From Gallionella sp. (lineage in GTDB: Bacteria; Pseudomonadota; Gammaproteobacteria; Burkholderiales; Gallionellaceae), in NCBI GenBank assembly GCA_028687335.1, contig JAQUAI010000018.1, positions 1 to 55,829 of the forward strand: a stretch of DNA of 55,829 bases. The letters run 5' to 3'. The first letter of the stretch is position 1; the number at the start of each line of letters is the position of its first letter. Positions 6,812 to 13,992 of this stretch are shown piece by piece. The notes under the pieces are model-generated. The model searched no databases. It was not told the DNA's origin and was given only the letters and a program-made list of their open reading frames with translations. Position numbers and translations under genes: made by a program.

Positions 6812-8085
6812 TACGCATGCCGGATGCTGTCGAAATCGCGCCCGGCACGCACTGGATAGGCGCGCTCGACCCGGGCTTGCGCGAATTCGACATCATCCTC
6901 AAGACCGCTAACGGCACAACCTACAACTCGTATTGTGTGCGCGGCGACAATGGCGTGGCCATCATCGACACCGTCAAAGCATCACACGCCGAGGAATTCT
7001 TCAAACGCTTGGAACAAGTCGCCCGTTACGATGAGATCACCACCATCGTGCTGAATCATCTGGAGCCAGACCACAGCGGCGCGTTGCCCGAACTAATGCG
7101 CCGCGCACCGCAGGCCAAGCTGTATATCTCGACCAAAGGGCAGTTGATGCTCAAAGCATTGGTCAAAGATTCCACACTTCAATACAACGTCGTTGAGACA
7201 GGTGATAGCGTCGAACTGGGTGGGCGCACATTGCGTTTTTTCAACACCCCTTTTCTGCATTGGCCTGATACCCAATGCACCTTGGTCGAGCAACAAGGCA
7301 TCTTGTTCAGCGGCGATGTGTTTGGTTGTCATTTCTGCGATGCGCGCTTGTTCAACGACCGAGTCGGCGACTTTCGCTTCTCGTTTGAGTATTACTACCA
7401 GCACATCATGCGGCCTTTCCGCGAGTATGTGTTGAATGCGCTAACCCTACTCGAACCACTCGCACCGAAACTCATTGCCCCCGCACACGGCCCGATTTTG
7501 CGCGAAGCACCGCTCAGCTATATGCAACGCTACCGCCAACTTGCCGCCCCGCTGCTGCACAACGAAATCGGTTCCGACAACAAATCACTGCTGGTGTTTT
7601 ACATCTCCTCCTACGGCAACACCGCGCGCATGGCGCAGGCGGTAGCCGAAGGCGCGGAGAGCATCCCCGCTGTGCGTGTTTCCCTGTATGACTTGCAGGC
7701 TGGTGGCAATTTGCCATTTGTCGATCTAATCGAAGAAGCCGACGGCATCGCTTTCGGTTCGCCCACCATCAACGGCGACGCGGTAAAACCAGTGTGGGAT
7801 TTACTCTCCTCACTCGCAGTTATCAAAGTTAGCGACAAACTCGGCGCGGCTTTCGGCTCCTACGGCTGGAGCGGCGAAGCGATCAACATGATCGAAGACC
7901 GTCTGCGCGGACTCAAATTGCGCGTGCCGGTCAAAGGCGTGCGCGCCAGACTCATTCCCACCGATGAAGAACTCGAACAGTGCCGCGATCTGGGCAAGCA
8001 ACTCGCCCAACACCTCACCGGCAACATCGAACGGCGCGTCATCTCCATGTCTCAATTACTCGCACAGGAACCTTCCCATGCCTAA
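6808..8085 (+). CDS. fprA: FprA-type flavodiiron protein
   Basis: The 425-residue protein has an N-terminal metallo-beta-lactamase-like diiron domain with H84-x-E86-x-D88-H89 (NHLEPDHSG), plus the later SGDVFG and APAHGP ligand regions. A C-terminal flavodoxin domain runs from about 260 (YISSYGNTARMA) to 410. Flavodiiron proteins reduce O2 to water or NO to N2O using FMN. There is no rubredoxin or flavin reductase extension, so electrons must come from a partner, most simply the [2Fe-2S] ferredoxin encoded next with an eight-base overlap. Its place inside the nifB operon suggests oxygen removal near nitrogenase. That role is inference. Confidence 0.9.
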   Translation: MIRMPDAVEIAPGTHWIGALDPGLREFDIILKTANGTTYNSYCVRGDNGVAIIDTVKASHAEEFFKRLEQVARYDEITTIVLNHLEPDHSGALPELMRRAPQAKLYISTKGQLMLKALVKDSTLQYNVVETGDSVELGGRTLRFFNTPFLHWPDTQCTLVEQQGILFSGDVFGCHFCDARLFNDRVGDFRFSFEYYYQHIMRPFREYVLNALTLLEPLAPKLIAPAHGPILREAPLSYMQRYRQLAAPLLHNEIGSDNKSLLVFYISSYGNTARMAQAVAEGAESIPAVRVSLYDLQAGGNLPFVDLIEEADGIAFGSPTINGDAVKPVWDLLSSLAVIKVSDKLGAAFGSYGWSGEAINMIEDRLRGLKLRVPVKGVRARLIPTDEELEQCRDLGKQLAQHLTGNIERRVISMSQLLAQEPSHA

Positions 8086-8362
8086 AGCCAACGTCACCTT
8101 TGAAAAACTCGGCATCACCGTCAGCGTCCCAGCAGGCACGCGCCTGATTGAAATCTCAGAAAAAGTCGGTGCCAGCATCACCTACGGCTGCCGCGAAGGC
8201 GAATGCGGCACCTGCATCATGCGGATAGTTTCAGGCATGGAGCACATGAGCGAACGCTCGGTACTGGAAGACAAAGTATTGCAGGAAAACATGGCCGGAC
8301 GCAGCGACCGCCTCGCCTGTCAGGCTCAAGTATTAGGTGGCGACATCGTCGTGAAAGCGTAA
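8078..8362 (+). CDS. [2Fe-2S] ferredoxin coupled to the flavodiiron protein
   Basis: This 94-residue plant-type ferredoxin has C38-x4-C43-x2-C46 (GCREGECGTC) and Cys81 (RLACQAQ). The start overlaps the flavodiiron gene by eight bases, so the two are translated together. A role as electron donor to the flavodiiron protein or to nitrogenase cofactor assembly is likely from position only. It differs clearly from the second [2Fe-2S] protein downstream, which has the FeSII signature. Confidence 0.88.
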   Translation: MPKANVTFEKLGITVSVPAGTRLIEISEKVGASITYGCREGECGTCIMRIVSGMEHMSERSVLEDKVLQENMAGRSDRLACQAQVLGGDIVVKA

Positions 8363-8367
8363 TTTTT

Positions 8368-8601
8368 TCCACAAAAAACACGAAAGGCACGAAAAGAAAC
8401 CCTATCGGTATTGCCATACTCGCTCACAAAAAGAGCCTTATAGCCCTAGGAGAAACGCTAATTTATTCGTCATTCTCGCGTAGTGGGTAAGCAGGCAAGC
8501 CGCGTAGCGGATGCTCGCAAAGCGGGAATGACAAAACCGAATAAATCAGAGCCTCCCTAGATGTATTTTGAACTTTTCGTGTCTTTCGTGTTTTTAGTGG
8601 A
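8368..8601. repeat. Inverted-repeat-bounded element (family D) in the nif operon
   Basis: The outer 29-base arms are near-perfect reverse complements (left TCCACAAAAAACACGAAAGG..., right ...TTTCGTGTTTTTAGTGGA). Inside lies a second repeat unit (AGCAGGCAAGCCGCGTAGCG at about 8490-8509) related to the one inside the 20.4-kb element. No gene is visible in it. A shorter member of the same family is at 35701-35797. Confidence 0.7.
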
Positions 8602-8636
8602 CTTAGTTTTTTATTTTTATAAAAGGAGTAACAGCA

Positions 8637-8996
8637 ATGCCAAACATCACATTTTCAAGCCCTTTGCACAAAGACAAAACGGTGTATGCCGTTGCCGGTA
8701 GCCACACGGTAACCGTGCTGAAACTGGCCAAAGACAACCACATCCCCATCGACTTCGGCTGCGAAAACGGCGAGTGCTCGACTTGTCTGGTGAAAGTCAC
8801 CAACCTCACCAACAAAGGCCCGATGGCTGGCCCGCTGACCGACCGCGAAATCGGCGTGCTGAAACAAGAAGGCAAAATCACCGCTGCGCAAATCGACGCG
8901 ATGAAGGTCAACGATGTCATCACCACTGAATGGCGTTTGGCCTGCCAGATGGTCTTGCGCGACGAAGATCTGTTGATCGAATATCCTAGCAAGTAA
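8637..8996 (+). CDS. fesII: FeSII (Shethna) nitrogenase-protective [2Fe-2S] protein
   Basis: This 119-residue [2Fe-2S] protein resembles Azotobacter FeSII from end to end: TFSSPL opening, AVAG, then C42-x4-C47-x2-C50 (GCENGECSTC), LVKVT, a central insert with LTDREIGVLKQEGK, and Cys103 in WRLACQM followed by DEDLLIEY. FeSII binds oxidised MoFe and Fe proteins in a ternary complex that shields them from O2 (conformational protection). A strong AAAGGAG site precedes the ATG. It lies within the nif operon after the repeat element. Confidence 0.88.
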   Translation: MPNITFSSPLHKDKTVYAVAGSHTVTVLKLAKDNHIPIDFGCENGECSTCLVKVTNLTNKGPMAGPLTDREIGVLKQEGKITAAQIDAMKVNDVITTEWRLACQMVLRDEDLLIEYPSK

Positions 8997-9003
8997 GCTC
9001 ATT

Positions 9004-9585
9004 ATGCAAACCGCGATCATGCTTCCACAGAACACACCGCCTCAATCTGCCGGGCTGTACAGTGAACTCATGGCACATGCCGCCGGTTTGCCCAATGACA
9101 TGCTGTTCGCGCAAATGATCTGTAGCCAGATCGACAGCGCAGGCGCGTTACCGTGCGGCTTGGGATTAAGCGAGGCGGCCTTTGTCGCCTTGCTCTCCCG
9201 CCACTTTCCCACTGCCGAGCTGGTCGTGCGCCAAATCGAGCTGATCGACGACCCGCGCGCGCTAGAGCGCGACGACGTGCTAGCACTCTTGCTCGACCAC
9301 CGCGCTCAACAAGACGATTCGGAAATTTGGATGGCGGAAATCGTCACCACCGCCTGCATGGCAAACGATCACCTGTGGCAAGACCTCGGACTCTGGTCGC
9401 GCCAATATCTCAGTCAATTAATGACGCAAAATTTCCCCTCGCTCGCAGCAAAAAATGTGCGTGACATGAAATGGAAAAAATTCCTCTACAAACAACTGTG
9501 CGATAAAGAAGACATCCGCATCTGCCGCGCGCCAAGCTGCGAGGTATGCACCGACTACGACAAATGCTTTGGGCCGGAAGATTGA
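9004..9585 (+). CDS. nifQ: NifQ, molybdenum-processing protein for FeMo-co
   Basis: NifQ is an Fe-S protein that carries a Mo-Fe-S cluster and donates molybdenum to NifEN/NifH during FeMo-co synthesis. The C-terminal signature C174-x4-C179-x2-C182-x5-C188 (ICRAPSCEVCTDYDKCFG) is complete. Length 193 residues is normal. The gene starts seven bases after the fesII stop, so it is clearly part of the operon. Confidence 0.93.
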   Translation: MQTAIMLPQNTPPQSAGLYSELMAHAAGLPNDMLFAQMICSQIDSAGALPCGLGLSEAAFVALLSRHFPTAELVVRQIELIDDPRALERDDVLALLLDHRAQQDDSEIWMAEIVTTACMANDHLWQDLGLWSRQYLSQLMTQNFPSLAAKNVRDMKWKKFLYKQLCDKEDIRICRAPSCEVCTDYDKCFGPED

Positions 9586-9637
9586 TCCCCACTGACCGTC
9601 ATTGATGAAACTGGACGCAGATTTTGCCTAAGTAGAA

Positions 9638-10522
9638 ATGACCACCACCAACCACGCTACTGCTGCCTATCTCGGCCTCGCCATCGGCGATGCGCTGGGA
9701 TCAACCGTGGAATTTATGACACCGCGCGAAATCGCGGCGAAGTATGGCTGCCACGACAAGCTCATCGGCGGCGGCTGGCTACACCTCAAACCGGGACAAG
9801 TCACCGACGACACCACCATGTCACTCGCACTGGGTACCTCCATTCTCGCGCTCGGCAAAGTCGATGCCTTGGCCGCCGCGCAAGCGTTTGATGACTGGAT
9901 GCGCGCCAAACCGGTGGACATCGGCAACACCGTGCGGCGCAACTTGCTGCAATTTCGCAAGACCGGAAACCCAGAAGCCCCCTACTCCGACCATGACGCA
10001 GGCAACGGCGCGGCCATGCGCGTGCTACCCGTCGCACTCGCCACCGTGGGGCAAGCCGAAGCCGTCGTACGTGCTGCCTGTCGCGCGCAAGCCCATACCA
10101 CCCACCACTGCAAACTTTCCGATGCCGCCTGCGAATGCCTGATACTCATGGTGCAAGCCGCCCTGCTCGGCGCGGATAAAAACCATCTGCTGCACACCTA
10201 CGCGCACCCACTCGCGGCGCAACATCCCGAATTCAAATTCCGCGCAACCAAACAAAGCAGCAACCCCAGCGGCTACATCGTCGACACAATACAAGCCGTA
10301 TTCCAAAGCTTCTTTGATACCGATGATTTCCGCTCATGCCTGATCGACGTGGTGAATCGCGGAGGAGATGCCGATACAACCGGCGCAATCGCGGGGATGC
10401 TAGCAGGCGCAACTTATGGGCTGGAAGAAATACCCGACGCGTGGCTCAAAGTGTTGAATACGCAAACCCGTCAATCATGTGAGATGCAAGCAGCGTCGCT
10501 TATCCAAATTGCACAGCGTTAA
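9638..10522 (+). CDS. draG: DraG, ADP-ribosyl-dinitrogenase reductase hydrolase
   Basis: DraG removes ADP-ribose from the Fe protein (NifH) and so reactivates nitrogenase after an ammonium or energy shift. The 294-residue protein shows the dinuclear-metal fold motifs GDALGSTVEF near residue 17, VTDDTTMSLALG near 55 and GGDADTTGAIAGML near 240. DraT, the transferase that adds the ADP-ribose, is not in this window. If it is absent from the genome, another substrate must be considered. The gene follows nifQ by about 50 bases and ends the operon before a toxin-antitoxin island. Confidence 0.9.
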   Translation: MTTTNHATAAYLGLAIGDALGSTVEFMTPREIAAKYGCHDKLIGGGWLHLKPGQVTDDTTMSLALGTSILALGKVDALAAAQAFDDWMRAKPVDIGNTVRRNLLQFRKTGNPEAPYSDHDAGNGAAMRVLPVALATVGQAEAVVRAACRAQAHTTHHCKLSDAACECLILMVQAALLGADKNHLLHTYAHPLAAQHPEFKFRATKQSSNPSGYIVDTIQAVFQSFFDTDDFRSCLIDVVNRGGDADTTGAIAGMLAGATYGLEEIPDAWLKVLNTQTRQSCEMQAASLIQIAQR

Positions 10523-10597
10523 ACGTATTGTTTTGATGCAGGCCAACTAACCGTATCTGACGGGTCAGAAGCCTAAGTAAAGAATCAAGAAAATCGC

Positions 10598-10714
10598 ATG
10601 AAGATCAAAATCCTCAGTAGCGCAGAGGACGATCTCGAACTAGGCCACCAATTCTACAAATCACAAGCAGACGGCCTTGGTGCCTACTTTCTGGGTACGC
10701 TCTACGCAGGCTGA
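10598..10714 (+). pseudogene. Truncated RelE/ParE-family toxin
   Basis: The reading frame starts MKIKILSSAEDDLELGHQFY, a typical opening of ParE/RelE plasmid-stabilisation toxins, and stops after 38 residues (...GTLYAG), where the family has about 95-100. The continuation is not recognisable in the following 100 bases. No antitoxin lies beside it. It is the left rim of the toxin-antitoxin island. The surrounding gap 10523-10813 has no other gene. Confidence 0.6.
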
Positions 10715-10813
10715 TTACGAACGAGAACAATTTCTCACTTTGCTCTTTCACCGAATGGCAGCCAGTAACACCTTGTGTGATACCATCAACCCATAAACAT
10801 TGGGAGACTCGCC

Positions 10814-11203
10814 TTGAAAGTTTTCAAGAACGCGTGGTTTGGCCGCTTTGCTCGGAAAGAAAATATCTCGGCTGATGCGCTTTGGGATGCGATTGAAAGA
10901 GCGGAGAAAGGTTTGATTGATGCGGACTTGGGTGGTGGTGTTATCAAACAACGAATCGCCCGCCCCGGAGAAAGCAAGTCCAAGGGTTACCGCAGCATCG
11001 TCATTTTTCGCAAGGGTGAATTATCGTTTTTTGTATACGGCTTTTCCAAGAGCGAGTTGGGCAACATCCGTGCTGATGAAGAAACGCAATTCAAGAAAAT
11101 GGCCAAGCACGTCCTGGCGCTAACAGATGCGCAGTTGAGTGAATTGCTTGCCAACGGACAATTTGAGGAGGTAGTAAAAAATGCCAAAAAAATATCGCAG
11201 TGA
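10814..11203 (+). CDS. RelE/HigB-like toxin (PF06296 type)
   Basis: The 129-residue protein opens MKVFKNAWFGRFARKENISA and contains IKQRIARPGESKSKGYRSIV and FVYGFSKSELGNI. This pattern is that of the RelE-like toxins that pair with NadS/HigA-type regulators. The start is TTG with GGGAG upstream. The 3' end overlaps the antitoxin gene by 23 bases. Toxin-first order is typical of HigBA-like modules. mRNA cleavage on the ribosome is the family activity and is not shown here. Confidence 0.75.
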   Translation: MKVFKNAWFGRFARKENISADALWDAIERAEKGLIDADLGGGVIKQRIARPGESKSKGYRSIVIFRKGELSFFVYGFSKSELGNIRADEETQFKKMAKHVLALTDAQLSELLANGQFEEVVKNAKKISQ

Positions 11204-11498
11204 CGCACTTTCCGCTATCCACGAAACGATGGAAGCGTTGCACGAAGTGGGTGCGGTCAACAAACAAACCATGCGCGAGTTCGACGAAACCTGTTTGACA
11301 CCCATACATACCCTCAGCCCCGAGGAAATCAAATCCCTGCGCCTACGCGAACACATCTCGCAACCGGTTTTTGCACGATACCTAAACGTCTCCAAAAACC
11401 TAGTTTCCGACTGGGAACGCGGCGTTAAAAAACCGGGGGGCCCAGCCTTGCGGTTGCTATCGTTGATTCAGAAAAAAGGACTGATGGCGATTGCCTGA
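11181..11498 (+). CDS. NadS/HigA-like XRE antitoxin
   Basis: This 105-residue protein has an N-terminal toxin-contacting part and a C-terminal helix-turn-helix (LREHISQPVFARYLNVSKNLVSDWERG, about residues 53-80). The HTH placed at the C-terminal side and the KPGGPALRLLSLIQKKGL tail are those of NadS-like regulators. It is coupled to the preceding toxin by overlap. It very likely represses its own promoter. Confidence 0.8.
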   Translation: MPKKYRSDALSAIHETMEALHEVGAVNKQTMREFDETCLTPIHTLSPEEIKSLRLREHISQPVFARYLNVSKNLVSDWERGVKKPGGPALRLLSLIQKKGLMAIA

Positions 11499-11571
11499 AG
11501 CCTTGATTGGAATTTAATCCGAACACGTCCCCCACCCTAATTCCTTGGATCAAATGTGATTGCTTGTCTTT

Positions 11572-11591
11572 TGGTAACCTATTTGTTACCA
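11572..11591. promoter_or_regulatory. Palindromic operator in a toxin-antitoxin promoter
   Basis: TGGTAAC-CTATTT-GTTACCA has perfect 7-base arms and ends eight bases before the ATG of the next toxin gene. Its position fits autorepression by the paired antitoxin, and the promoter probably lies within or just upstream of it. Confidence 0.6.
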
Positions 11592-11598
11592 TTTACTC

Positions 11599-11958
11599 AT
11601 GAAAATCACGGTTGAAGAATATCTTCGCGAGGACGGATCGAATCCATACAAAGCATGGTTCGACGGTCTCGATGCTCAAGCTGCGGCGAAGATTGTCACC
11701 GCCAAATTGCGCTTAGAACTCGGCAACACCTCCAACATAAAGTGGTTTGACGGCATGGGCGAATGCGTCATCGATTGGGGAGCGGGATACCGCATCTACC
11801 TCGCCAAAGATGGAGAGTCACTCATCATTCTGTTCGGTGGCGGCAGCAAGCGCGGACAGCAACGAGACATCGACCGAGCCAAAGAACTGCTTGCCGAATA
11901 CAAGGCTCGCAAAAAAGCTAAGACCGCTGCCAAGAAGGCAGAGCAACGCAAGAGGTAA
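11599..11958 (+). CDS. RelE/ParE-type addiction-module killer protein
   Basis: The 119-residue protein shows the features of the addiction module killer family: EEYLREDGSNPYKAWFDGLD opening, AAKIVTAKLRLELGN, a GECVIDWGAGYRIYLAKDGE core, and IILFGGGSKRGQQRDIDRAKELL. A Lys/Arg-rich tail follows. It is toxin-first, five bases before its antitoxin, and has a palindromic operator at its start. Confidence 0.82.
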   Translation: MKITVEEYLREDGSNPYKAWFDGLDAQAAAKIVTAKLRLELGNTSNIKWFDGMGECVIDWGAGYRIYLAKDGESLIILFGGGSKRGQQRDIDRAKELLAEYKARKKAKTAAKKAEQRKR

Positions 11959-11963
11959 TCAAC

Positions 11964-12287
11964 ATGGCACTCACTCGAAATTTTAAGCAAACCGTTGTCG
12001 AACGCGTCGAGCGCGATCCCGAATTTGCCAAGGCGCTGCTCGATGAAGCGGCGACATTATTTCTAAGCGGCGAACCGGAAACAGCGCGCCTCATCCTGCG
12101 CGATCTCGTCAACGCAACACTCGGCTTTGAGCAACTAGCAGCGATTACCGACAAACCCAGCAAGAGCCTGCATCGCATGTTGTCGCAAAACGGCAATCCG
12201 AGCATGGACAACCTCGCGGCCATTTTCAGCGCAGTGCGTGGCCGATTGAATGTCGGTCTTGAGGTGCATACGGTTGAGATGGCGTAA
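11964..12287 (+). CDS. Antitoxin of the killer protein (HigA-2 like)
   Basis: The 107-residue protein (FKQTVVERVERDPEFAKALL, AATLFLSGEPETARLILRDLVN, then an HTH around LGFEQLAAITDKPSKSLHRM and MDNLAAIFSAVRGRLNVGL) matches the antidote family that partners such killer proteins. The spacing to the toxin is five bases. The gene is followed after nine bases by another HigA-type gene, so a polycistronic message of four genes is possible. Confidence 0.82.
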   Translation: MALTRNFKQTVVERVERDPEFAKALLDEAATLFLSGEPETARLILRDLVNATLGFEQLAAITDKPSKSLHRMLSQNGNPSMDNLAAIFSAVRGRLNVGLEVHTVEMA

Positions 12288-12296
12288 ACAGCAGAC

Positions 12297-12593
12297 ATGG
12301 GTAAATTGCATAACATTCACCCCGGCGAAATACGCCTCGAAGAGTTTCTGATTCCTTTGGAGATCAGCCAAACTAGGCTTGCCAACTCCATCGGCGTACC
12401 CCCGCGCCGCATCAACGAGGTCGCGCTAGGCAAGCGCGGTATCACTGCCGATACCGCTTTGCGTCTTGCCAAAGCATTCGGAACGTCAGTGCAATTCTGG
12501 ATGGGTTTGCAGGACGAATACGAACTGCGCGAAGCGCGGGACTCGATCAAGGATCAGTTGGAACAGATGATGTTGTTGGCGGTGAAATCATGA
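12297..12593 (+). CDS. higA: HigA-family antitoxin coupled to a HEPN-like protein
   Basis: The 98-residue protein has the canonical HigA layout: HNIHPGEIRLEEFLIPLEIS, a helix-turn-helix (TRLANSIGVPPRRINEVALGKRG, about 27-49) and LAKAFGTSVQFWMGLQDEYELREA. No HigB toxin is adjacent; the gene before it is another antitoxin. Its stop overlaps the start of the next gene as ATGA, coupling it to a 428-residue protein with an RNase-like HEPN motif. This suggests the large protein is its cognate partner. Confidence 0.85.
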   Translation: MGKLHNIHPGEIRLEEFLIPLEISQTRLANSIGVPPRRINEVALGKRGITADTALRLAKAFGTSVQFWMGLQDEYELREARDSIKDQLEQMMLLAVKS

Positions 12594-13876
12594 AGGCCAA
12601 ACTGCTCCTTCCTCGCGACAACTACAGCGGCAATTTGCTTTGGATGAAGGCCGACCTGCTAGGAAAGGAGACGTTGCTGACCCAGTCACTCCGGGAGATA
12701 GTGGCGCTTGGCTATTGGGCAAGCCCCTTTCCAGAGGGGGACGGCGTCACGTTCAACGATAACGGTGACGGGAAATCGGGACAGCAGGTTCTAGCGGATT
12801 TCGTTGTGGCGTTTCCTTGGCTTGACGTGGCGATGGGGGAGTCCGGTGATTCCAACCTAGAGTTGGCTGACCTTGAGGCAGAGGCGACAATCACTTGCAC
12901 GGTGATCGTTCCGCTTGAGCGGGTGTTTTTTGAGGAACCATTTGAACTCGGACCATTCAGGTTTGTATGCCAAAGAGATTTGGATGAAAAACCGCATGAT
13001 CGTCTGGCGGATTGGGATGGTGACTATCTCCAGTTCGACACCGAGTTGAAGTATCAGGATCTTCTCAGGGTCAATCGGGCTATCGTCCACAACGATGTAG
13101 TTATCTCCAAGTGTCTTGCCTTGGCTGAACATGCTCTAGATGTCATTAGGTTTTGCTTCAGCTCTTTTGATCGGCCCGAGTTCACGCCAAATCCTGCGGG
13201 GCAGTTGGATGACGGAACTTATGTCGTCGAGATTATTCCCCATGGCAGGACGCATCTGAAGCCGCTCAATCTGAAGGGCATTTCTCGGCCCATGTCAGCG
13301 TCGAATAATTGGCTCGGCCCGGAAATTGACGGCAACGATTTTCACGCACGTGAGTTTCTGGTCGCCATGCTAGGCGGGCAGTCCGACGAGCTTGCGCTCA
13401 GTGTCAAAGCTGCTCTACGGGCTTGCCGCCAGTCGTTCTACAGTCTTGGCGAGGAATCTAAATTCCTCAACTTAGTGTTCGCCCTTGATGGGCTGGTGTA
13501 TCCGAAGAAGCATTGGACGGGATGGTTGCACCACACCTATGTCGCAGCACTGGTCTCGCACGGAAACCTAGCTCGATTCAAATCGGTACTCGTGCGCTAT
13601 TCCGAGCTCTATGCGGATGTCAGAAATCCGTTGGTGCACAAGGGAAAAGACTTCTATGAACTAGCGCAGGAGCCTGCGCAGTGCTGCCAAGACCTGTACG
13701 GATTCATTATTGATGTAGTCGAGTTGATCGCAGATCTCAGGCTAACGACTGTGGAAGAACTCAACGCGCAAGCGAAACAATGGCTGGCTACGCCAGCATT
13801 CAAGTCCTGCTATGAGGAAGAAATCCAGCGCATCAGCGGTCATCGGGGAGAGCAGGTCAAATTTCCCATTTGGTGA
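12590..13876 (+). CDS. Large protein with C-terminal HEPN-like (ApeA-type) domain
   Basis: The 428-residue protein has an N-terminal beta-rich half of unknown function and a helical C-terminal part of the ApeA-like HEPN kind (FLNLVFALDGLVYP, then RYSELYADVRNPLVHKG). It carries R345-N-P-L-V-H350, the R-x4-H ribonuclease motif of HEPN toxins and defence effectors. The start overlaps the HigA stop as ATGA. In known HEPN systems such proteins cut RNA when released from control or when phage is sensed. That this is a toxin held by HigA is inference from coupling. Alternative: a stand-alone anti-phage ApeA-like protein. Confidence 0.6.
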   Translation: MKAKLLLPRDNYSGNLLWMKADLLGKETLLTQSLREIVALGYWASPFPEGDGVTFNDNGDGKSGQQVLADFVVAFPWLDVAMGESGDSNLELADLEAEATITCTVIVPLERVFFEEPFELGPFRFVCQRDLDEKPHDRLADWDGDYLQFDTELKYQDLLRVNRAIVHNDVVISKCLALAEHALDVIRFCFSSFDRPEFTPNPAGQLDDGTYVVEIIPHGRTHLKPLNLKGISRPMSASNNWLGPEIDGNDFHAREFLVAMLGGQSDELALSVKAALRACRQSFYSLGEESKFLNLVFALDGLVYPKKHWTGWLHHTYVAALVSHGNLARFKSVLVRYSELYADVRNPLVHKGKDFYELAQEPAQCCQDLYGFIIDVVELIADLRLTTVEELNAQAKQWLATPAFKSCYEEEIQRISGHRGEQVKFPIW

Positions 13877-13992
13877 TACCGATCAGTCATTCCATCTCAA
13901 TTGACAAGTTGTGATTATCATATCCAGTGTCGGCTTGTTTGTAGCTTGTGCTAACCATCGGTGATGGTGTCGCAGCGCAGCACGCACGATCT

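Noticed and set aside
8368..8601. Repeat-bounded DNA considered as a CRISPR-like or small RNA locus
   Set aside because: There is a single pair of inverted arms with no regular spacing of direct repeats; it fits an inverted-repeat element.
9612..9627. Possible sigma-54 promoter before draG (TGGACGCAG...TTGC)
   Set aside because: The GG to GC distance is 11 bases instead of 10, so it should not work as a sigma-54 promoter.
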